A DNA stretch of 64,000 nucleotides from Liolophura sinensis (GCF_032854445.1 NC_088307.1:12526001-12590000); one strand, 5' to 3'. Counted from the stretch's first letter, positions 10,895-22,297 are shown. Program-made: numbers and translations. The notes: generated by a model not told the origin, from the sequence alone.

Positions 10895-11180
10895 TATCGA
10901 CTCCACTATCGTCCGGTTCGGTGAGGGCAATGGCGCTACCAGTGCCCTCCGATGCACTATGGAACGACAAGCCAACGGCCACTACCTTCTCCGGACACCC
11001 AGGAAAGAACTGAGCGCTATGGACATGTGGAATTGTCTACCGCAAACAAACACGACGCTCACATGAGAGGCCTCAGGAACCACGATGACCGGAAAGCGGT
11101 TTTGAATGACGTCAGCATGTGTTGGGATGGGCAAAGACGTCACAGTAGGACGTCACAAGTAAGTGACGTCACAAACATAT
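10895..11180 (+). promoter_or_regulatory. CRE-rich putative promoter and 5' exon, copy A
   Basis: Two perfect TGACGTCA palindromes (11107-11114 and 11164-11171) and two seven-of-eight matches (AGACGTCA at about 11135, GGACGTCA at about 11148) lie within 65 bp. The cluster is kept in copy B. A strong splice donor (caa/GTAAGT) sits at 11159-11160, so this is plausibly a 5' exon with an upstream open frame from 10952. That frame does not join in frame to the exons downstream, hence probably untranslated leader. Binding by CREB/ATF-type bZIP factors is inferred from the motif only. Confidence 0.5.
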
Positions 11181-11816
11181 CCCATGTGTTCATTTCAGCC
11201 GAATCGATTGTCAAGTTTGACATCACAAGCCTAGCTGTCATATCAAAGGACAGACATATTTTGATATATTCGTCAACAAATCCGCAAAGACAGGTACTAA
11301 TTTTCTTGTGTTACAGGAAAGAAATTGTTTTATCTTAATTTATGTTCATTTAGTAGGCGTTTAGATCAGCTTGAACCCTTGATCTCCATATTAGCTGCAT
11401 AATGCTCTGTGTAAAGTGTGACTGTTAGTCGGACACAACTTCTCGTCTTTTAACTATTAGCTACTCAAAGAAGCGGAAATATTTCGACTTTTGACTTGAT
11501 ATCTTTTTTTCTAATATCAACCTGTTGTCTGACTTCATCAACATGAAAAAAAAACTTAATTTATAAAACAAAAGTATTTAAAACACCAGATATGCCCACA
11601 AATTCATATAGGTCATCTCTTCTAAAACTTTGTTACATTTAGTTTTCCTTTAGATTTATGTATACTCTGTGCATTCCAGTTTTGTTCGCGGTCAAATGTC
11701 AAAACGACATTTAGATAAGGATAGTTTTAAACCAGGAATTCGTTGGACTGGGTTTCAAATTAAATCATACCGTATATGGGTTGTTTACGAATTCGTAATT
11801 TTGCTTTTCAGAAATC

Positions 11817-14800
11817 ATGCCCAAACAGACAGACAAGTTGCCCGTTATTGACACAGAAATTCGCAACCGTCATTCTCAGCCATCAAGAAGACAAGGTACA
11901 TTATAATCATTATATTACGAAACATTTACATAGAAAATATGGGATATATTATATGTCAGGTGAATGTTAAATCATCAATATTATTTTTCCAAAAAGATAT
12001 AGTAAAAAAGAACCACTATAGTGTATAATGCAAGATTCATGATGAATTTGTGGTAAAAACCTTCACCATATAATACACCCGAACTTTACAACGGCTAAGT
12101 TAAGTACACAATCTATGATACGTTATTTGAAGGCTGCGTTAGAAAATTGTAAGCTAATAGCAATGTGAAGTTCTGCCTAATTCTCATATCTTCATTTTCA
12201 GATCGAACGAATATGCTAGTTTTGCCAGCAATCCAGCCCAGGGATCAAAACCGTGCACGTAAGTCTTCCAAATATGTTCTTGAAAAGTTTATATGATTAT
12301 TAAAATTAATATTATTTAAATATGAATTGATAACTGTATCCAATGATATACCAGCGCACTGATATAAACAGTGGGACATAAATCTGTCCGAACAAATATT
12401 CTCACTTTATTTTACGTTCCTTGTTGTTCCCATGATTTCTCAAAGATTTAACCTCATAAACACAAACAATCTGCAATCAAAGACGAGATTTTTTCTTCCG
12501 CGGAATGTTTTTATCATGGCGTTCTATTGTAGGTATTTGTAGAGTTCCACGCCCATCTGGAAAACAATGCCATACAGTTTTGCTGTTATGGCTCCTGTTT
12601 ATTTATAAAAACAAAACAAGTTTTTGGTATTTACAACAAATATGTGATTAATATGTTGATTTAGTACCATTAAAGGGTATACAAGCGAATGATTTTTGTT
12701 TCCCAGGTCCGAAACTGGTTAAAGACCAGTTAACTTCCAACAAGGGTGTGCGATTTTCACCTTGTCTTCCACCACTGACCAACCCAGGAAGCCAAAGGAA
12801 GACCAGACAGACGACCTTGGAGATCAGACAGGGCAAAGGTGAATTGTTTTAGCATTTGTGTAAATGATGTATAATTAAATAGTTTATCGCATAGTTTACC
12901 AGAACGGCGAGTTTTATTCTACAATGGTTCTAAATTAATGTATGCGTTAAGACATTCATCTACGAGGTCTAACCCTTAACCCTAGAACCATCACTGTTTA
13001 TATTAATTATTTTACTTTTATCTTACATCCAGATGTTTTTGTTTCGGTTTTTTAAATGTTTCTTCTTTTTCAACCCTCAGTTGACACACGTTTGACATTG
13101 CGAAAAATCAAGGTCCGACCAAAACCTACAACAGAGGAGCACATAGGTTCGTAAAACTGTATTACTAGAACAGTTTGTTCCTGTCTTCAAGAACATTCCG
13201 AATGAAATGACAATTGAGACAGATGGAAAATAATGATTTGAAAATCCTGAAGTGTTTTAAACTACTGATTATCTCTGCACGTTCACCATATCATTCACCC
13301 TAAATTTACTGTGGTTAAGTAAAATACATAGGCTATGATATGTTATTTGCAGCCGGCATTGGAAAAGTGTGAGCCTATATCCATGTGCTATATCCACCCT
13401 AATTCCCGTATCTTCATTTTCAGATGGAACGAATAGGCTAGTTTTGCCAGCAATTCAGCCCAGGAATAAAAACCATGCTTGTAAGTCCTCCAGATATGTT
13501 CTTGAAAAGTTTATATCAATGTTAACATTAACATTAATTGAAAATGAATTAATAAATGCATTGTCTGATATACATGCGCACTGATATCAACATTTGGACA
13601 TAAATTTTCTTCTAACTTCATTTGGCGTGTCTTGTCGAACCAAAGATTTTTTCAAGATTTAACTTTACACCTAGGTCATAAACATAAATAACCTCCAATC
13701 CAATCTTTATTTTGGGGGAATGTTTTTAACATGTCTTTCTATTAAATGGTCTTAGGTCTTTGTAGAGTTCAACGCCCAAATTTAAAACAATGCTGTTATG
13801 GTTCCTGTTTATTTATAAAAAAAAAACAAGTTTTGGGTGTTTACGAAAATATGTGATTAGTATGTTGATTTAGTACCATTAATGCATATGCAAGAGAATG
13901 CTTTTTGTTTCCCAGGCCCTAAACTGGCTAAAGACCAGTTAACTCCCAACACAGGTCTGCAACCTTCAATTTGTGTGACCAACCCCGAAAGCCAAAGGGA
14001 GTTCAGACAGACGACCTTGGACATGAGACAAGGCAAAGGTGAATTGGTTTAGCCTTTGTGTAACTGATGTAGATTTATTAGTTTATCGCATAATTTACCA
14101 GATCGGCGAGTTTTATTCTAGAATGGTTCTTCGGGGAACTATTATGGAGAGACTAAATAATGTTGGCGATGAGTCATTCATCTGCCAGACCTAAATCAAA
14201 ATGGACTGTCAAGGTCAATAATTCCGAGGTCTAATCCTTGGAACCCTGGAACTATTTGTATTAAATATTTTGCTTTCGTCTCACAACCAGGTGTTTTTGT
14301 TTCGGTTGTATGAATGTTTCTCCTTTTTCTACTCACATCTGACACACCTTTGACACTGCCAATAATCCAAGTCAGACCAAAACCTACAAAAAATAATCAG
14401 ATAGGTTCGTATAGCTGTAATACTAAAACAATTTGTTCCTGTCTTTAAGAACATTCCGAATGTCATGACATTTCAGACAGATCGTATATTAATGATTTAA
14501 AATCCTGAAATTTTTTAAACTGCTAATTACCTCTGCATGGACGTTTGCACAAATTGCTTCAGTCAAAAATTATTGCACGTTCCTGTTTTCTTTGGAACAT
14601 TTAACATAAAAACTCAAATGATTGTCAAACAGAGCAGTGATTTTTCGTTACTATCTGCTACTCTGCAACGTGTTATGTGTCATCGAAGAGTTAAAAATGT
14701 AAAGATATCTTTTTCTTCAGGAAATATCGACCATTTCGGAAGAGCCATGCAACTTAAGGAGTTGAAGGAAAAACTTCTCACTGAAATTGAGAGAGAAACA

Positions 14801-16318
14801 GAGTTGAAGTCTTCTCAGACGGAGGATAAAAGGTACACGGCTTTTCAGATATTTTTGTCTTGTATTTACTCCCCCACTTTGTTATCTGCAGATTTAATAC
14901 TAAAATTCATTTTATTGATACCATGACGTTGCTGATACTGTGCAGGTTCAAACTTTACAAAACGAAAACATGGTTGGACGAAGCATTAAAATTTAAATTA
15001 TGTAATTATTAACCATTAGATAGTTCGGTTTCTTTGTCGAGCTTTGAAATATACTTACTAATCACCCATCATGTCAACTGAGCGTCTGTTCAAGATATAT
15101 TAGGCCTTCATCCCTGACGTTTTTTAAGAGTTATCCTTTTAATAACTATTTATTGATCTGATTGGTGTTTTACGTCCTTCTCAGTATATTTCACTTAGTG
15201 TTAAACTTTTTTTAACTGTAGAGACTAAAAGAATGAATAAATCGTCAATAATCCTCAATCCTAATCTTCATATTATCACTGTTGTATGGAACAAGATTTG
15301 AAGCTTTCATATATTAATGGTAACTCTGTCAAGTTAAACAGTGTTGTCTCTTCATAACCCTGTATAATTAAACAGAAATACATGGTGGCAGTGTATTGAA
15401 CTGTTTTTTTTTTATTCTTAACCTTAGAATTCACTAAAACATCAGCTGTGGTCAGTAAAATAACCATTTAGCTGGGTAACATAACCTTTTGAATATCGTA
15501 GCCGAAAAGCAGAAAGTGGCAATGCCTGTTTCGATTTGTATTCTGGGAAAATTTGTTTTAACAATAACTTAAATAGCTTTTGTCAAGAACAACATTGTCA
15601 ACAAATAAAGGAAGAATCATCTGGAATACATCTTTGCTGTTACCAAAAATCTTTTTTAAGTAAAATAGTGAGTTATCATTTAGAACAGAGAAATCTTTTT
15701 TTCTCTTTCAGGTATTTGAATCATCTTAGAAAAAACTTAACAGATCTCGTGCAGGAAACGGAAGGAACGATGAGTGAAACGATGGAAATTTCTGCCAAGA
15801 GCAATGAAGTTCGGGAGACATTGACATATATGAGACGGCAGATTGCAGACTTACAGGCAAGACAAACACGGATTATGTGCAACAGTGAGAGACTGCAGGA
15901 CGCATGCGTCAAATTAGAGGATGAGCTGACCAGAGAAATTCCAGACGTCATGAAAATCCTCTGCCGAAATGTGTCAAATAAGGTGGATGTCTCAAGAGTT
16001 CAAAACAGATTTGCTAGCTTTGTGGAAGAAAGGAAAGTGGTACAACAGAAGGCTTCCGTCTCAATCATCCGAGATGCTGCAAAAACACAACCCCAAGCAG
16101 GTGTGCCACATGATAAAGCAAAGATCACATCGAAAACTAAAGGTCGTTTCCACAAACTGACTGCCAGGATTTTGGGAGGCAGAAAAAAAAGACACGATGG
16201 TGATGTCAACGCATCGAGGAGTGAATCCCCAGTTCAGTACATCAGGCGAACATCTGAGAAATTGATCGGCAGATTTAAAGGACGAAACCAAATAACGCCA
16301 ATCCTCGAGGAAGACTAG
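11817..16318 (+). CDS. Coiled-coil protein, 8 coding exons, copy A
   Basis: Spliced frame built from consistent borders: 11817-11895, 12202-12258, 12707-12838, 13081-13146, 13424-13480, 13916-14038, 14721-14832, 15712-16318; 1,233 nt, 410 residues. Every intron has GT donors and polypyrimidine-AG acceptors. Junctions 1-6 are all phase 1 and the last is phase 2, and the frame stays open throughout. The ATG begins MPKQTDKLP. Residues about 27-171 are basic and proline-rich repeats from a duplicated exon cassette. About 177-330 is a charged heptad-like coiled coil (LKELKEKLLTEIERE and onward). The C-terminus is very basic (GGRKKRHDGD, LIGRFKGR). No enzyme motif, signal peptide or membrane helix is seen. 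Family not recognised; a structural, cytoskeletal or nuclear adaptor is possible. AATAAA at 16458-16463 fits the 3' end. The near-identical copy B shows the exon structure is real and under some constraint. Confidence 0.75.
12202..14402 (+). repeat. Tandem duplication of a three-exon cassette, copy A
   Basis: Exons 2-3-4 with their introns (12.2-13.15 kb) are repeated as exons 5-6 and a third exon-like piece (13.42-14.40 kb), about 1.22 kb apart. Protein units align: DRTNMLVLPAIQPRDQNRA with DGTNRLVLPAIQPRNKNHA, and PKLVKDQLT with PKLAKDQLT. Intron sequences (for example 'ttatttataaaa' and 'gtttttgtttcggtt') are also shared. All exons in the cassette are multiples of three with phase 1 at both ends, so duplication could not break the frame. 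Confidence 0.85.
14337..14402 (+). pseudogene. Decayed third cassette exon, acceptor lost
   Basis: The counterpart of exon 4 in the duplicated cassette keeps its body (encodes about ...VRPKPTKNNQI) and its donor-like end 'atag/gttcgt'. The acceptor is 'ctactcacat' instead of 'caaccctcag', so the AG is missing. Copy B has the same loss, so it predates the large duplication. Skipping a 66-nt symmetric exon leaves the frame intact. Confidence 0.65.
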
Positions 16319-16789
16319 ATGGTTGTAACAGGGAAGACATATTAAAGCCATGAGTTTTATGTAAGGTTAAGGGGAAACATTTTTCCTGCTTAAGCGTGCT
16401 TTTTAAGCAAAAACTAAACATAATCATAATTTCATAATTGTTTGACATCACTGACAAAATAAAACTGATGTACAGATACTGGCGTTTTTACAAAACAGTT
16501 ACATCTTCTTACTCCGCCACTCGCTTCACAGGTATAGTTGGTATAGTAAAAAAGAACTTTACTGAGTTGTCTTTTATATTACGCATATCCTGATATTAAT
16601 TTGCTATCAATGCTCTAAGCAGAGACTTTATTTTTTATTGTTTACATTTGCATGTACTTTTTACGCTTTGATCTAAATAATCTCTAATGGAGAATGATGA
16701 CATTTTACAAACTGTGTCCCTTTTTGTCTTATATATGATCTGATATTGTTTACTAAAATAAATGTAAACTATGGGCTTAACATTTAATA

Positions 16790-17060
16790 TTTCTTTTTTT
16801 TTGATGTTGTTATTAGTGGTGTTGTTGTTGTTTTTTTCTGTCATCGGTATGGACAAGAACTATTAAACTATTACGCCGTACTCAAGAATATTTCACTGAT
16901 ACAATGGCGGCCAGCATTATGGTGGGATGAATCCGGGCAGAGCCCGGGTGAAACCCACGACCATCCTGTCAGTCCTTACCGCGTCTGAAAGGAAAGGAGT
17001 GTAGTTTGAGCTTGACTTGAACTCACAGCGCCCTTGGCTAGAGGTTCACAAGATAATTTT
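16790..17060 (-). mobile_element. SINE, minus strand, present only in copy A
   Basis: Reads tail-first on plus: 'acgccgtactcaagaatatt', 'ggcggccagcattatggtgg', then part of the body with a 'gagcttgacttgaactcaca' segment matching the B-box region. The aligned place in copy B (about 53,070) goes directly from 'cttaacatttaa' to 'aaatttttaatgg'. The insertion, or its surrounding indel, therefore arose after the duplication or was removed cleanly from B. Confidence 0.75.
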
Positions 17061-17155
17061 ACTGTTAAATTTTTAATGGAACTATCCAAATGCTACCTTA
17101 ACTCAAAACAATTTGCTTCTGATTAAAACAGGACGATGTGCCCTAACGAATTGTG

Positions 17156-17520
17156 TCGATGAGAGTGAGTGAGGGCTTGGGGTTTAACTATAGAATTTAA
17201 CAATTTTTCAATGACGACGAAGGAATCTTTCGGATGCATGTAATGTGCCTCCTTGTTGAAGGACGGATTTCCACCACTCCATTATCTAGTGCTGATTCAA
17301 TGAGACGCTTTACCGAAGGCAAGTAAGACGCCCCTCATGAGCAATTATACTGATACGGGTTAACCAGCTGTTGCACTATCCGCTTAATGCTGAAGGCTAA
17401 ACGAGGAAGTTACAACTGCCTCTTTCAAGGTCTTAGGTGTGACTCGACTCAGGATTGACCCAGGATCTACAGCATCCGAATCGGACGCTCTACCCGGACG
17501 CTATCGGGACAGGTTAGGGT
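17156..17520 (-). mobile_element. Second SINE family, minus strand, copy A
   Basis: Begins on plus with 'gtgagtgagggcttggggtt' and ends with the reverse complement of a tRNA-like head (17440-17516: B-box-like 'gattgaccca', A-box-like 'acgctctacc...ctatcggga'). In this copy the head has a deletion next to the A-box compared with copy B. From memory this is a dispersed repeat common in molluscs. Confidence 0.75.
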
Positions 17521-17769
17521 CGATGATATGTTTCTATCCTGGCAACATATCAGGCGTTCATTCCCCAAATTTACTAGTATTGAATCTAAAGTTGACACTA
17601 GGTAAAGAGGAACAGGGTCAATTTAGCACGAAGTTTCACTTTAGGCGTCTCCTTGTATATTGTATACGATCCATAACACATTGATAAACCATGCCGAAGA
17701 CACCAGATTTGACACGAACGGGTTTTTCGATCAGCTAGTAATGCTCTGTTTGCCTTGATGCTCAGCGTG

Positions 17770-17905
17770 AAATGATTTATTTATTTATTTCTTTGATTGG
17801 TGTTTTACGCCGTACCCAAGAATATTTCACTTATACGACGGCGGCCAGAATTATGGTGAGAGAATACCGAGCAGAGCCCCGGGGAAACCCACGAACAACC
17901 CAAAA
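17770..17905 (-). mobile_element. 5'-truncated SINE tail, copy A
   Basis: Only the 3' domain is left: (ttta)n-like stretch, 'tttgattggtgttttacgcc', 'gacggcggccagaattatgg' and 'gcagagcccc'. Shared with copy B at 53.8 kb, so it predates the duplication. Confidence 0.8.
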
Positions 17906-18104
17906 CAAAAGCAAAACAATAAAAACGAGGAAAAAAAACTTCGCTCATCAAAAGATAAAGTACTGGGGTGAAATAGCAACCGATAAACTATAATATGGAT
18001 TGTTATCAAGCATCACGGAAATTGTTTCAGTTTTCAGGGAGAGCAACGGCCACGTGAAGGGCTTGTATATTCCCGTATCCTGCAGCCGACATTCATCTGG
18101 TTCA

Positions 18105-18400
18105 AAACCAAAAATTCTGTGCCATTTTTTTTTTGTTTTGTTTTTTTTTGGCGTACGTGCTTGTTATCCAAAGAATGGAACTTTGGACAGGGATGAGTTC
18201 CATTGATGAAAGTGTGAATTTCTCTGCTAATGGACACATGGTGTCAGATAGTGACGGGGCTGTGCGTGGCGTAACCTTGACATTGCTAGGTACCCATCCC
18301 ACCTGATGGCTTATAAATATGCAGATTTCAACAAACATGTATGTCAGGATTTTTATAAGTGCTGTCTCACAGGCTGACCAAGATAGACAGCAATGCTTAT
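18105..18400 (-). mobile_element. Ancient relative of the 453-bp element, copy A
   Basis: Collinear with the solo element at 25.75-26.19 kb read on plus. 'cattgatgaaagtgtgaatt' matches 'tattgatgagtttgaaattc'. 'gacacatggtgtcagatagtgacggg' matches 'gacacaaggtgtgaggtagtgatgag'. 'cattgctaggtacccatccc' matches 'cgttgctaggcacgcctcc', and 'ctcacaggctgaccaagata' matches 'ctcacaggctgggccaggta'. The termini are lost and it is much diverged, so the family was active long before the young copies in this window. Confidence 0.65.
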
Positions 18401-18799
18401 GGTTGAGTTATAGCACTAAACGCTTTTGCAATATAAAAAAGGGATATAAGGAAATACGAGTCTTTTGATAGGTGTTATCTGGTTTAGTTTGGCTGGAAAA
18501 TCAACAACGACGATGAAGCGTTTCTCCTGAACATTGGCCCTGAGTGCTGAATTGATAGGTCATTCACCTCCCCCAATATGCGGTGGGCTGACACCATATC
18601 TTTCCGTGCATTGTCCCGGAGTTACCGTGTAACTGATATTATCTCCGCTTGTAATACTCTTCCAGTCTTACGAGATTATTTGTTGACAAACTGCTTGAGG
18701 TTTACAGTCGTTTTCAACATTATTTCGGGCATGTCACATTGGTGTTTCCTTTTAGCAGGAAATGTTCATTGTCAGTTTATTTATAGCGCTTCCTCACTG

Positions 18800-20660
18800 A
18801 AACATGTTAAATCCGTTACAGTGGACAGGTTTTTCCTTAAGCCATGTTGAGTTTACATACCAATGAGAGATAGTAAAGATACTGGTTTGTCTCCAAACTT
18901 GAATACATGGAAACGTTTGCAGATTTTGAACGTTTGGCAACACACTTTGTTTTAAAGAAAAAATTCGATATAATGGTGTAGCTAGCTCATCTGCACAAGT
19001 TTACAGAAGAGGGCCTGCGATGCCTTCGTAGCCGCATGATATGGTACAATATTTAATAAAATTTTATGTTCCTTTTTAAAGGACAAGAAAATTTAAATAT
19101 CAAACAAATAACAATGAAAAGAGCATGCACTTTCTCGCACGTGCATGCCATAAAAATTCTAAAATGTACCTCAAGCTGATAAATTATAAATAAAGTCAGC
19201 GCCAAAATCCGCTGTGGGCGACTCCATTTTCCCTAAGAACTGCTCCTTAAGTCTTCTGTGTTAGGAGGAGAATTACGCTAGGAATCCGCCGAAGTGCAGT
19301 TCGTACATTTCCGGTAGAACTCTTTTTACCAGTAGGTAGCGAACAGTACAGTTCGCTTTCAGCCTGACGATCGGGAAGCCGGAATGTTGGACGTAGTTTC
19401 TAAGTTTACACGAACAAGCCGGCAGTTTTAACGACTCTCATTGACTGACAGGCAACACATTCCCAGCATAAATCACAGGGTGTTATAGATGGAGGACGCT
19501 GTGAACTCAGCGATTAATGCCAGCTTTGCCGTTTTCAGACTTCACCTGTATGTCGATTAAAAATCGCAACATTATCCTGCAGGAACCACCAGTTAGAACA
19601 AAAATGTGCTCTTTTAAGCCTATAGTGTCATTGTTTTACGTTTCCTTCTAATATAAAAGACAATTGGACGTTACACAATGTATTATTTTAGTTACATTCC
19701 ATTTGTGAAAGTTTCAACAGATCACTGTGTTAAAAACTGATATAGAATACCTGTTTATTAGGTCAGCAATAAGAGAAACATTAGTGGCATTATTGTCTTC
19801 ATCAAAAACATGATTAGGCAGTTCGGTCCTTTCTTTTTTTTTTACGAAACTCCTGTAGCGTTTAGTTTACATTTTGCTCAAAAGATTCCACATACCCATT
19901 ATATTGTACTTTTATTGCTTTTTCAGTTCTTTTGTCATGTGACTTAATCGGGCGTATTCGTCACTATTTTTGTTCTTGCCACATTTTTTGTTGTCCCTCA
20001 AGGCACAGTCCTTTGACTTTAAAAATGATATCAATTCAGAGTTATACCATTCCGGAAAAAAGCGATTTCGTAAGCACGTTTTTTTTATAATACGGAATAA
20101 ATTAACATAGAAATAATCAAATGCTTCATTAACGGAGTGAAAACAGTCAAAAACAGACCACTCAAAACAAGACAGGAGTATTTTCATGTGAAGAAAGTTC
20201 GCTTTCTTGTAGTTGAACACTTTCCGGTCGGCCGGCCGTGCAGTTTTTTGTTTCAGCTGGATGTCTGTGTGACCCACCACAGCCTGGTGAGTTGATTACA
20301 CGGCATTTTCAGTGTCACGCACATAGCTGCTACAACCTCGAGCTAGCACGAAATTAAACACCTTGTCAATTCACGTTTTTATCGAGTTACATTGATCCAG
20401 ATCGTACACGGTCAATAAGACAAAGGTTGTCAGAGTTGAGGGCGACCAGACGATGTGCAATGGGCCAAGTTGGTTGGACATAAACATCGAATCCCATGTA
20501 ATTTCACTCAGGTTAAACTCGCCACAAGTAAGAATGTTGTCATTGTCTCTCATGGACTTACTTACATACTCGACAGATTTCTCTAGTTGGTCAACGGCTG
20601 CAGGGGTAGCGTCAGATGCTATACATACACAAGCCAGGATTGAATGAAAGGCCAGCAAGG
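18800..20660 (-). mobile_element. LINE relic, minus strand, left of GPCR A1
   Basis: Two pieces of a non-LTR retrotransposon protein are readable on minus. The APE-type endonuclease C-terminal half (20371-20658) has the ILTCGEFNLSEITWDS motif (usual form GDFN). The linker between endonuclease and reverse transcriptase (19912-20280) has 'FNYKKANF...FPEWYNSELISFLKSK'. Further left (18.8-19.9 kb) it matches 27.9-28.7 kb. Several stops and frame breaks show it is dead. No reverse transcriptase portion is present here; that part appears to be missing next to 18.80 kb compared with copy B. The plus-strand open frames at 20.45-20.88 kb are its antisense shadow. Confidence 0.8.
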
Positions 20661-21250
20661 AACACTTTCACGCACACAATCCGAAATGTGTCGAAGTGTT
20701 CCCGACAAACACACTGTAAACTTGTACTACAGCCAATAGAACTCTATCCCCGAATACTTTCCCAAAAGTTACTATCACGCCATTATACTTTAAATGGCAA
20801 GTCCGTGAGTAATTCGCCTTTGAAGGTTATGCTCTGTGATTATGGAAAACAGATATTTAAATGCTTACTAACTGGGTGATGTAATCTAATACGGCTACCA
20901 AGCCGTGTCTCAAAGGCGAACATTTTTTAATCCATTTGGGTTAAACGATAATGGTTTTGATGCATTCAAAGGAGAATTACAGTACACTTAGACGTCAGCT
21001 TGGCCGGGAAGTCACTAAATTCAATATTTGGAAAACACTTGAATTTACTTTAGATGAGCTAGAACTTTTACGTAAGACTAGAGTAAACACACAACGATTA
21101 GCGGTCATCCCTAACCTCTGTCTAACAAAGGGTATTAATTGTCCTCGGGCGTTTCCTGGCATTGCCCAATATATCAAGGAGTTTTTGGTTATCTTCCAAC
21201 AAGAGCAATTCGTTTCAAGCTTTGGTGATCCCCAAAGGAATCAAATCCAG

Positions 21251-22297
21251 ATGGACACAGGATTACGTGCTGTAATCAATGCCTCCAACGTAAATAACAC
21301 ACGGGTGGTGTTTCACTTAACTACTGCTGGTGTGGCAACTCAGCTCACAGTTTTCTTTATAACTTTTATTCTAGGAGTCGTCGGGAACATCGTGTTGGTG
21401 TTGACAGTGTACAAGAGACCGGCCTTACACAGAGTCACCTACTACTTGGTGTCTGCTCTTGGCATCGAGGACACACTAGCGCTGGTGAATTATGGGATTT
21501 TTTATCCACAAGCCTTTATATTAGGCGATTGGTTTCTTGGTGATTCTGTTTGTTTTATGCACATTTTTCTGCTTTACCTGGCCGGACTTTGTGAACTCAG
21601 CCTGATGGCAGTGATAAGCTTAGATCGCTATTTTGCATGCTGCAGGCCTCTCCGGTATTCTCATGACATTACCCCACGGCGTTGCGCAGTTGCCATCGCT
21701 TGTTGTGGTGTTTACGCCATCGCCCTGACGCTCTTTCTCATGGTTACATGTCAAGCGTATGAATATGACGAATACTTCAAGAACTGTATCGTGGAGTTAT
21801 CAAACACACCAAAGCAGCAGCACTGTTCGATTGTGGCATTTTTTCTCTCAACTGTGCCCTGTACTACAACCATTGCCGTATGTCAATGGAAAATTCTAAA
21901 GCAAGTGAAAAGGGTTACTCAGAACACACCACCGAACGTCACTTCTGGCAACAACCAGGTCACTTCCGGCAACCACATGAACAAAGCTACAATGACGGTG
22001 ACTCTGATGACGGGAACTTACGTCATTTGTTGGTTACCCTTTGTGTTCATTCGTTTCTCTGGTATTTTTGTGGACTGGAAACAATCGGAATCCCTGCAAG
22101 GGACTTTATACATTCTCAAGCGGATAACCTTTCAGATTTTCTTGGTGTCTAAATTCGCCAACCCCATTATTTACAGAATTTACAATCGGGAATTCCGTAC
22201 GCAGTGTGGAAAATTACTTTGCTCTAAACTGAAAGTGAAAGTTGTTACAGCACAGCCAAAAAAAACCAGAGCAAAAATTGTAGTACCCAAATTCTAA
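21251..22297 (+). CDS. Class A GPCR A1, intact
   Basis: 348-residue rhodopsin-like receptor, single exon. Near the N-terminus NASNVNNT offers glycosylation sites. Helix 1 has GVVGN and helix 2 has SALGIED. The helix 3 end is DRYFACCRPLRY, helix 6 has CWLPFVFIRF and helix 7 has NPIIYRIYN. Cysteines at the helix 3 top (DSVCFM) and in loop 2 (KNCIVE) fit the conserved disulfide. The short basic tail (KLKVKVV) holds a cysteine that could be palmitoylated. An in-frame ATG at 20951 would add 100 residues. That extension has no domain, is interrupted by a stop in the A2 copy and is absent in B1, so the internal ATG (MDTGLRAV) is chosen. It lies between LINE relics pointing away from it on both sides. 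The ligand is unknown; probably a lineage-expanded orphan or chemosensory type receptor. Confidence 0.85.
   Translation: MDTGLRAVINASNVNNTRVVFHLTTAGVATQLTVFFITFILGVVGNIVLVLTVYKRPALHRVTYYLVSALGIEDTLALVNYGIFYPQAFILGDWFLGDSVCFMHIFLLYLAGLCELSLMAVISLDRYFACCRPLRYSHDITPRRCAVAIACCGVYAIALTLFLMVTCQAYEYDEYFKNCIVELSNTPKQQHCSIVAFFLSTVPCTTTIAVCQWKILKQVKRVTQNTPPNVTSGNNQVTSGNHMNKATMTVTLMTGTYVICWLPFVFIRFSGIFVDWKQSESLQGTLYILKRITFQIFLVSKFANPIIYRIYNREFRTQCGKLLCSKLKVKVVTAQPKKTRAKIVVPKF

Noticed and set aside
10952-11338. 128-codon frame as a protein gene (also 47261-47644)
   Set aside because: It runs through a strong splice donor, and after splicing it does not continue in frame into the downstream exons. Kept only as putative leader.
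15969-16457. Other-frame and antisense frames over the coiled-coil exons (also 52.26-52.78 kb)
   Set aside because: Shadows of exon 9 in the charged coiled-coil sequence.
20453-20879. Plus-strand open frames at 20.45-20.88 and 29.09-29.53 kb
   Set aside because: They are antisense to the LINE endonuclease relic, which has recognisable motifs on minus.
20951-22297. 448-residue GPCR model
   Set aside because: The first 100 residues are not conserved as an open frame in the A2 copy and are deleted in B1; the 348-residue start is preferred.
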